In this document: positions 58,271 to 64,000 of the stretch, piece by piece
How the letters are laid out: each line of letters starts with the position of its first letter
Numbering within the stretch: the stretch's first letter is position 1
Assembly (NCBI RefSeq): GCF_002087295.1
Contig: NZ_MWVI01000095.1
Location: forward strand, 47,247-111,246
Length of the DNA stretch: 64,000 nucleotides
DNA from: Vreelandella lionensis
GTDB taxonomy: Bacteria; Pseudomonadota; Gammaproteobacteria; Pseudomonadales; Halomonadaceae
Direction of reading: 5' to 3'
Notes under the pieces: generated by a model
Databases searched by the model: none
Told to the model about the DNA's origin: nothing
What the model saw: only the letters and a program-made list of their open reading frames with translations
Position numbers and translations under genes: made by a program

Positions 58271-59689
58271 TTGGGCGGCTTTACTAGCGATATCAAATCC
58301 ATCTATTGGCCAGAAACTCGCACACTTGTTGCGCTGGCCTTGCCTATTTGCGGCGCTCAGCTAGCCCGGGCGGGCATGAGCGTTGTCGATGTCATGATGA
58401 CAGGTAGACACAACGCAACGGACTTAGCCGCCGTATCAGTAGGCTCAAGCTTATGGATGCCGCTGATGCTGTTTATGACCGGCACGCTGATGGGGCTAAC
58501 GCCGATCGTGGCGCACTTACTGGGCGGCCAGCGCAATAACGATATACGCCCGGCCGTACATCAAGCCCTTTGGGTGGCGTTGGCATTAGGCATCATTGCC
58601 GCAGGTTTATTATGGGTCGCCGTTACACCTATTTTTGAACTGATGAACGTTCCTCCTGGTGTTGCACAGGAGTCGGCGGCTTATCTAAGCGCCGTTGCTT
58701 TTGGAATGCCTGGGACCGCGCTTTTTCAAGCGTTACGCGCCTTTTCAGATGGCATGAATCATACTCGCCCTGCTCTCTGGATCAGCCTTGTGGGCCTTGC
58801 CGTTAACATCCCCTTTAACTATTTGCTCATTTACGGTGGTGATGGCCTAGTCAATCTATTGGGTGCTGGCATCCCTAATAGCTTGCAACAGCTACCGGCG
58901 CTGGGGGCTTTTGGCTGCGGTATTGCCACCGCTATTTCGATGTGGACAATGGCAATCGCGATGGCGCTTTATACAAGGCGCGGAAACACCTACCGCAGCT
59001 TTTCACTTTGGGAGCAGCTTACGCCGCCACAATTGGCGGGCATTCGTGAACTTGTGGTGGTGGGTGTGCCTATCGGCGTCGCGATTTTTGTTGAAGTCAC
59101 TCTATTTACTCTGATCGCGCTGTTTATAGCCAGCTTTGGAGAAGTCACTGTAGGTGCGCACCAAATCGCCCTCAGTTACACCACCATTCTGTTTATGCTG
59201 CCCATGTCGTTAAGCATGGCGTTGACCGTTCGAGTAGGTAATACGCTGGGCCAGCAACGTTTAGCGATGGCACGCAAAGTCGCTTGGAATGGCATTACGA
59301 TTAGCATTATCGTCGCGGCTATCAACAGCACGCTATTATGGTTTACGGCCGCTCCGGTGATTTCACTCTACACATCCAATACTGAGATCCAGGCACTAGC
59401 ATTAACTATTATCACGTTAGCGGTTGTTTTTCAGCTATCGGATTCATTGCAGGTGAATTTGGCAGGGGCACTACGCGGTTATAAAGACACGCGCATCGTC
59501 ATGGTTATCACCGTGCTCTCTTATTGGATTGTGGGCTTAGGAGGTGGCCACTGGTTAGGAACCTATGGTTTGGGAGGTGTGTCTGACCCAATGGGCGTAC
59601 ACGGATACTGGATTGGGCTGATTGCTGGTCTCAGCACAGCTGCTGTATTGCTGGCTTGGCGATTAAAAACGATCAGCCAACAGGAGTAA
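58271..59689 (+). CDS. MATE-family efflux transporter (NorM-like)
   Basis: 472 aa with 12 helices in two similar halves. PICGAQLARAGMSVVDVMMTGRH and GTLMGLTPIVAHLLGG are typical of NorM; the second half begins around GVPIGVAIFVEVTLFTLIALFI. A sodium- or proton-driven drug exporter. The start is TTG 58271 with GGGGAG (58258-58263) 7 nt upstream, and an earlier TTG at 58250 lacks support. It is 3 nt from the DUF3080 gene, so they are co-transcribed. Confidence 0.88.
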   Translation: MGGFTSDIKSIYWPETRTLVALALPICGAQLARAGMSVVDVMMTGRHNATDLAAVSVGSSLWMPLMLFMTGTLMGLTPIVAHLLGGQRNNDIRPAVHQALWVALALGIIAAGLLWVAVTPIFELMNVPPGVAQESAAYLSAVAFGMPGTALFQALRAFSDGMNHTRPALWISLVGLAVNIPFNYLLIYGGDGLVNLLGAGIPNSLQQLPALGAFGCGIATAISMWTMAIAMALYTRRGNTYRSFSLWEQLTPPQLAGIRELVVVGVPIGVAIFVEVTLFTLIALFIASFGEVTVGAHQIALSYTTILFMLPMSLSMALTVRVGNTLGQQRLAMARKVAWNGITISIIVAAINSTLLWFTAAPVISLYTSNTEIQALALTIITLAVVFQLSDSLQVNLAGALRGYKDTRIVMVITVLSYWIVGLGGGHWLGTYGLGGVSDPMGVHGYWIGLIAGLSTAAVLLAWRLKTISQQE

Positions 59690-59692
59690 TCC

Positions 59693-60688
59693 ATGCTTCC
59701 CAAGCAACGTTACGGCAAGTGGCTAGCCGCTTCGGCTAGCCTATTTCTTATGGCATGCGGTGATCACAGCGCCGATCAAGCTTGGTCTAGCTACCATCAA
59801 CAGTTGGCGGATGCGCTCAACGCCCCTCCACCTGAGCGGATGGAGCCTCGTAACATTGGTGCCTTTCCTGAACGCCAGCAACGCTTAATTGAGCTGCCTG
59901 AAACCCGTGATGGCATGCTCAACATCTATGCACTTCGTGAGTGCCAAATCACTTCCCTGATTGCCGCTCGTAATAACCAGCTTGGCCGAGTTGCGCCACC
60001 CAGCCAGCACTGGCTTTATGAGCGCACCCTTTGGCAGCGGCTGGATGCCTGCTGGAATAGTGATGTGCCAGATAGTTAAAGTGAAGATGACAAAGCACGC
60101 CTCGCACATCTAACCGAGTTAAAAACCGAGCAGTTACCCGCCGTCAGTTGGAATGCCATTTTTGATTCCGAAGAGTGGGTAAAAAGCTTTTCCAGAGCCA
60201 GTAGCCCACTGCCCGCTCTAACACAAGTCGACTTAAGCGGACAGCTAGACGCTACCGAGTACTTGGAGCAGATGGTTGCTCAGCAATTCAGCCAGTCTTG
60301 GGAACAAGACTCCTCGACCCTTGAAGGGCATCTCAAAACGCTGCAGGAGCGTCCACTAACCGCAGAGGTGTTGCGTGCCCTGCTCCTCGCCGAACAGCGC
60401 CTTAGCGAAGCTAACCAACTACTAAAGCGCGCTACAGGCTCTGAGACGTGCTTGTCGGTGGATGAACCTGCGTGGCTAACCACATTGGCACAACACTCCC
60501 AGCAGTGGCTTACCAGCATTAACCGGTTAATTGATATCCACCCGGTCTCTCCTCCTGAAGCGGTTAACGAGTATCAAAGTGCATGGCTTTCTATGAGCAA
60601 CCCGGAGGCTCCTTGGCAGCAGTTTCAGAAGGAATGGGAGGCACATAAGCAGTTAAAAGCCTCGTTTAAATACTGCACTTCTGATTAA
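59693..60688 (+). pseudogene. DUF3080 lipoprotein with internal stop
   Basis: 331 codons. Signal with lipobox LFLMACG (Cys about residue 23). RNIGAFPERQQRLIELPETRDGMLNIYALRECQI is the family's conserved segment. An in-frame TAA at 60077-60079 lies in PDS-SEDD, where TTA or a similar codon would give Leu; the remaining 200 codons stay in the same frame without other defects. DUF3080 function is unknown. It begins 3 nt after the MATE gene stop. Confidence 0.8.
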
Positions 60689-60800
60689 AAATGACGTTTA
60701 CGCTTAACCTCGCGCTCAAGCTGTGCTATTGGTGAAGGTAGCGGCAGGCGGTGTTCACTGTCTGCCAATGTCGTGACCACGCAGTACAAGGAGGGACACC

Positions 60801-61505
60801 ATGGGCGCACCCCTGTCAACTCGCTCTGCCCAGGTCATCGACCTGGAAACCGTGCGTCAGCGTCAGCAGGCGCGAAAGTGTTTAGTTCGTTTAGCACCAG
60901 AGCTAGATGGCTTAGAGCTGGTCTACCAGCTCGCTGCGAGTCCCGACACCTACTACGGCCTGCCCATTCTTGCCTGGGGGCTTAGGGAAGATGGCAACGT
61001 TGGGGGGCTTGTTCCTTGGATGGAGTCGCTGGCGGCGTGTCATGAATTAGATAGCCATGAAAGTGGTTTCTTCGTCGGCTACCGAGACCCTGAAACCGAC
61101 GAAATTTTCGAGCTTCCCCCTGACCATAAGTACGATGAGCTAAACGCCGCTGCCAGCTATTTTGAGTATGAGGCTTCTAGCGAAATTACGCTGATTCAGC
61201 AGCTTCCTGATACTTTGGGCACACATGCACTCTGCATGAACCATCCTAATGCGCCTTGGCATATGAAGCCTGTTTACGGATGGCGCTTATATAGTAATGG
61301 CAGCATAGAAGCGATGGTGGCAGACGAGCAAAAAGCCACCATGACACCCATTCTGCTGGGCGACAAGTGTCTATACGACGCGCATTCCCGACATCAAACC
61401 GTCTATTTCTTCCAACGCCATATTGCCAATCGCATTTTGGAGGAGGATCCCGCAACGCTTGAGGCATTAGCCATGATGGTAGTGCCTAGCAGCGACAACA
61501 TATAA
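60801..61505 (+). CDS. Hypothetical acidic protein
   Basis: 234 aa, not recognised. The N-terminus (STRSAQVIDLETVRQRQQA) is basic. The middle contains repeated aromatic-acidic segments (YYGLPILAWGLREDGNVGGLVPWM, FFVGYRDPETDEIFELP), and there is no membrane helix or signal peptide. GGAGGG (60790-60795) lies 5 nt before the ATG. It stands alone after the DUF3080 gene. An imperfect inverted repeat (CAAGGCACT / AGTGCCTTG, 61516-61550) follows as a possible terminator. Confidence 0.55.
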   Translation: MGAPLSTRSAQVIDLETVRQRQQARKCLVRLAPELDGLELVYQLAASPDTYYGLPILAWGLREDGNVGGLVPWMESLAACHELDSHESGFFVGYRDPETDEIFELPPDHKYDELNAAASYFEYEASSEITLIQQLPDTLGTHALCMNHPNAPWHMKPVYGWRLYSNGSIEAMVADEQKATMTPILLGDKCLYDAHSRHQTVYFFQRHIANRILEEDPATLEALAMMVVPSSDNI

Positions 61506-61566
61506 TTGCTAACAAGCAAGGCACTACACCATTAGTCGGTGAGTGCCTTGCCTTGGCTCCACAAGA

Positions 61567-61819
61567 TCATGCCAAGCGGATAAAGTAGATGTACTGATCA
61601 TCTGCGATATTTTTATCGATTAGCTCATGGCCCTAAAAATTGACAAAACTTGGGCACGTCGCGCGTAGTCGCAGGGTCGGTTGCCACGACCTTCAATACT
61701 TGGCCTGCCGTCATATCACGGACTTTATTATGCATCAGCATAATAGGCTCAGGGCAATATAGCCCGGTGGTATCTAGTTCAGCGTCAAACGCGTTGTGGT
61801 CATGGGTATTATCAGTCAT
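61567..61819 (-). pseudogene. tusA: TusA-family sulfur carrier (frameshifted near the end)
   Basis: 83 aa when joined. The active Cys is in LYCPEPIML, and [16 protein letters not shown] is a TusA signature. An extra C near 61632 shifts the frame at FLGHELID, giving a stop after FLGP; the correct tail (KNIADDQYIYFIRLA, ending at 61567) follows in the next frame. TusA carries sulfur for tRNA thiolation. The error is an insertion in a CC run and is probably technical. Confidence 0.85.
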
Positions 61820-61847
61820 CGACTCTCTCGGTTAGGAAACAGACACT

Positions 61848-62135
61848 ATGATAAAAATCATCATTGAACGACGCATTATGCCCGGTTTAGAGGACGAATA
61901 TGAACAAGCAGCGCGCGAAGCAATGCGTGTGTCACTGGGAGTTAGAGGCTTCGTTGGTGGTGAAACCTTGGTTGAGCTTGGCCACACAGACCGCCGTTTA
62001 ATGATTACCAAATGGCGCGACTTGCGCGCTTGGAAAGAGTGGCACGCCAGTGAAGAGCGCGCCATGGCAATGCAGCGTATTTTACCGCTACTTACCGAAG
62101 ACGAAACCATCCGCATTTATGAGCCAGGCTACTAG
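61848..62135 (+). CDS. Antibiotic biosynthesis monooxygenase (ABM) family protein
   Basis: 95 aa, a dimeric ferredoxin-like alpha/beta fold. IKIIIERRIMPGLEDEYEQAAREAM is the ABM pattern with a long first helix; GFVGGETLVELGHTDRRLMITKW covers the second half. Function of small stand-alone ABM proteins is often unknown (some cleave haem or oxidise quinols). Divergent from tusA by 28 nt. Confidence 0.82.
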   Translation: MIKIIIERRIMPGLEDEYEQAAREAMRVSLGVRGFVGGETLVELGHTDRRLMITKWRDLRAWKEWHASEERAMAMQRILPLLTEDETIRIYEPGY

Positions 62136-62159
62136 CCCAGCGGCGGATACCTGCCCAGG

Positions 62160-63227
62160 TTAGTGAGCCAGCCTAACGTATACCGTCACCTCTTCCCGAT
62201 CATGGTAGAGGTGGCGACAACGAATAGTGGCTCCTACGCCCGCTGTCGCTAACGCTTCTTCTAGCGTTGCCAAACAGCGAGTTACTTCATCCCAGCGCTT
62301 TTTCATCGGCAGCTTGAGGTTAAAAATGGCCTCCCGGCACCACTTGCGCGTCAGCCAGCGCTCAACCATGGCCAAGACCCGTACTGGCTTGTCGACGATG
62401 TCACACACCAGCCAGTCCAAACGCTGGGGCGGCTCCCAGGTAAAGCCATCTTCACGTAGGTGATCGATCTGCCCGGTGGCCATGAGCTGTTTGTCCATTG
62501 GGCCGTTATCGATGGCATAGACATACATACCGCGCTGCACAAGCTGCCATGTCCAGCCACCTGGCGCTGCGCCTAAATCAGCCGCCTGCATATGCGTAGC
62601 TAGGCGCTCGTCCCACTCTTCCCGGCGGCTAAACTCGTGCCAGGCTTCTTCGAGCTTCAACGTTGAACGGCTAGGTGCTCTGGATGGAAAACGCAGGCGA
62701 CGAATTCCGTTAATTAACTCACTGCGGTTATCGGGAAAGCTCATGCCTAGCTGCACACGATCACCGTCTGTCCAAAAAATATGCAAGCGGCGAGCACCCG
62801 CCTTACCCCGTAATGCACCACGCTTTTTCAACATACTCTGAAGCGGTTTTGTCAGCGCTTTAATTAATCCGGCTAGCGCTTTGCCATCATTAGTATCCGG
62901 CGTTTCGTGCCAAATTTCTTCAAAGCTCCAGCGCCTTGCTGTGACCTGATCTAAAATCGCCGTAAGCCGATCATCTCGAGACAGGGTCAACGCGGGCAGC
63001 GCTGCTAAACTTTGCCTTGCAAATATGAGCCGTTGAAAGGCTGCCTGACGGTGTAAATCATTAATCGCTTCGCCATCATGGCGCGTTAAACTTACCCAGC
63101 CCTCTCCTTGCGTAGGCTCGCAGATAATCTCCTGCTGCTTCGCATGGTGCTGCATTTCTGCCAACGCATCGCTTTCAAAGCCCGGCCGACAGTAAACTAG
63201 CCATGACGTGGGTACCGTGTCACTCAC
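62160..63227 (-). CDS. rlmM: 23S rRNA 2'-O-ribose C2498 methyltransferase RlmM
   Basis: 355 aa. N-terminal THUMP-like domain and C-terminal Rossmann methyltransferase: AADLGAAPGGWTWQLV binds SAM, and the K-D-K-E catalytic set appears near LVCDIVDKP and NLKLPMKKRW. It modifies C2498 of 23S rRNA. Convergent with the ABM gene, divergent from rnk. Confidence 0.92.
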   Translation of the reverse strand: MSDTVPTSWLVYCRPGFESDALAEMQHHAKQQEIICEPTQGEGWVSLTRHDGEAINDLHRQAAFQRLIFARQSLAALPALTLSRDDRLTAILDQVTARRWSFEEIWHETPDTNDGKALAGLIKALTKPLQSMLKKRGALRGKAGARRLHIFWTDGDRVQLGMSFPDNRSELINGIRRLRFPSRAPSRSTLKLEEAWHEFSRREEWDERLATHMQAADLGAAPGGWTWQLVQRGMYVYAIDNGPMDKQLMATGQIDHLREDGFTWEPPQRLDWLVCDIVDKPVRVLAMVERWLTRKWCREAIFNLKLPMKKRWDEVTRCLATLEEALATAGVGATIRCRHLYHDREEVTVYVRLAH

Positions 63228-63376
63228 CTTTCACCTCAAACATAATATGCCACCAATAGACACGAACGTACTTAAAAGCTTTGCTCGCGTTGCGGCATGC
63301 ATCATAGCACTTTCTATGTGCCTCGCTCTAAGCGTGCGTCGTCTTTTACTGAGAAGTGGCGTACACTATCTGAATA

Positions 63377-63406
63377 GTCCTTTCTTTATGGAGAGGGCTT
63401 TTTTTA
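63377..63406 (+). terminator. Possible attenuator upstream of rnk
   Basis: AGTCCTTTCT (63377-63386) can pair, using some G-U pairs, with GGAGAGGGCT (about 63391-63400) around a short loop, followed by seven T. A promoter-like pair TTTACT and TATCTG lies just upstream (about 63345-63373), so a transcript would meet this terminator almost at once. It lies 70 nt before the rnk start and may be an attenuator. Confidence 0.45.
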
Positions 63407-63475
63407 TGCCATTCAACACCATTTGTATAACAACGCAGCCAGCCTTTTGCTACTGCGTTTGCCAAGGAGAGCATC

Positions 63476-63889
63476 ATGGGGCAGCGACCTCCCCTCATAA
63501 TCAACCGGCTTGATGCAGACCGTCTGCAGCGCCTGATTGATGCAGCGACTGAAAAGGATCAAATGGTGGCTGAGCTACTGCAAGATGAGCTTAGTCGCGG
63601 GGAAGTCGTCGATCCCGAAGAAATCCCTGATAACGTTGTGAGTATGAATAGCCAAATTCAGTTTACCGATCTCACGCGTAATCAGCAGATGATACGTACA
63701 CTGGTTTACCCGCACTCTCTGGGTAACACCCAAGACGCCATTTCTATTATGGCGCCCATTGGAGCTAGCCTGTTAGGCCTAAAGGTAGGCGATACTATCG
63801 ATTGGCCACTGCCCAACCAGCAGACAACTCGTTTACGGGTAGACGCCATTCTCTGGCAGCCTGAACGCGAGAAACAGTACCACCGCTAA
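63476..63889 (+). CDS. rnk: Rnk, nucleoside diphosphate kinase regulator (GreA/B-like)
   Basis: 137 aa. N-terminal short coiled-coil (residues 1-50) and C-terminal GreA-type FKBP-like domain (TLVYPHSLGNTQDAISIMAPIGASLLGL, then DWPLPNQQTTRLRV). Rnk binds RNA polymerase and competes with Gre factors. AAGGAG (63464-63469) precedes ATG 63476. Followed by a strong terminator. Confidence 0.92.
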   Translation: MGQRPPLIINRLDADRLQRLIDAATEKDQMVAELLQDELSRGEVVDPEEIPDNVVSMNSQIQFTDLTRNQQMIRTLVYPHSLGNTQDAISIMAPIGASLLGLKVGDTIDWPLPNQQTTRLRVDAILWQPEREKQYHR

Positions 63890-63908
63890 TCGTTTAGCAA
63901 CCTATCTT

Positions 63909-63936
63909 AGCCGCTCCTAACGAGCGGCTTTTTTAT
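63909..63936 (+). terminator. Intrinsic terminator after rnk
   Basis: AGCCGCTC (63909-63916) and GAGCGGCT (63922-63929) form an 8-bp stem with loop CTAAC, followed by a run of T. It closes the rnk transcript. Confidence 0.9.
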
Positions 63937-63970
63937 TGCTGATACCCCGCGGGCATAGTACGCCCACAGC

Positions 63971-64000
63971 AAAAAGCCCCGAGCAGGCGGTGCACGGGGC
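63971..64000 (-). terminator. Minus-strand terminator of a gene beyond the window
   Basis: At the right edge, GCCCCG (63976-63981) pairs with the CGGGGC at 63995-64000. On the minus strand this stem is followed by a run of T (63975-63971). It is therefore the terminator of a minus-strand gene lying past position 64000. Confidence 0.6.

Noticed and set aside
61516..61550. CAAGGCACT / AGTGCCTTG repeat as another copy of the 12-base-box RNA element
   Set aside because: It shares only part of the AAGCAAGG string, has a 17-nt loop and lacks a T run; it looks like an ordinary transcript-end hairpin.

Overview
The window reads as chromosomal DNA of a Halomonas/Vreelandella-like gammaproteobacterium (Halomonadaceae). 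It has high GC, gammaproteobacterial housekeeping markers (rlmM, epmC, rnk, rimK with its retropepsin-like partner, fadBA, DUF3549, DUF3080, DUF2797 and YeaC families) and proline catabolism genes typical of marine and halophilic heterotrophs. This is judged from protein signatures only. No tRNA, rRNA, CRISPR array or insertion sequence was recognised.

Layout. 0-3 kb: accessory-looking + strand genes (metallopeptidase-like DUF2201 fragment, WYL regulator, OGFr-like protein, AT-richer JAB/MPN peptidase). 3.2-5.3 kb: DinB-family gene divergent from a PA0069-type radical SAM gene, with a LexA-like box between them, then a small HTH gene. 5.2-11.4 kb: minus-strand caa3-type oxidase operon (CoxB with cytochrome c, fused CoxI-III, small membrane protein, copper-type P-type ATPase). 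11.5-18.8 kb: small membrane proteins, DUF2797/YeaC, rhomboid, ApaH-like phosphatase, NAD kinase, EamA exporter, YqaE-like and CBS proteins. 18.9-25.6 kb: candidate small RNA, AraC regulator, putA and putP. 25.8-31 kb: ompW, yqcC, DUF3549, retropepsin-like/rimK pair, sanA. 31-37 kb: SUF iron-sulfur operon (Rrf2 regulator-sufBCDS-sufT). 37.2-42.9 kb: small genes, then fadBA. 43-48 kb: DUF5924, MarR, universal stress protein, Uup. 48-56 kb: acyl-CoA catabolic cluster with an AraC regulator and a periplasmic binding protein. 56-64 kb: TatD, epmC, MATE pump, DUF3080, tusA, rlmM and rnk.

The most striking global feature is the number of broken reading frames. I count about 23 lesions (mostly single-base deletions, plus five in-frame stops) in 15 genes, including sufB, fadB, uup, tusA and the main subunit of the oxidase. 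When the frames are joined, nearly all corrected genes have the full length of their family. So many lesions in housekeeping genes point to base-calling or assembly errors more than to real decay. Three places look more than random: rimK (two amber codons plus altered conserved residues), tatD (a metal-ligand Glu lost without a frameshift) and the 48-56 kb acyl-CoA cluster (five of six genes broken). Broken genes are listed as pseudogenes over their whole reconstructed span.

The best candidate for something undescribed is a pair of minus-strand elements at about 14.65 and 18.9 kb. They share an exact 12-base box next to a strong hairpin and a run of eight U. The 18.9 kb copy also has a sigma-E/AlgU-like promoter at a distance that predicts an RNA of about 98 nt. 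Other candidate control sites are a LexA box (3.84 kb), an IscR/Rrf2-like box on the suf promoter (37.08 kb), a PsrA-like operator before fadBA (42.95 kb), three DnaA-like boxes (26.9-27.0 kb) and a 7-bp inverted repeat before the binding-protein gene (56.08 kb).
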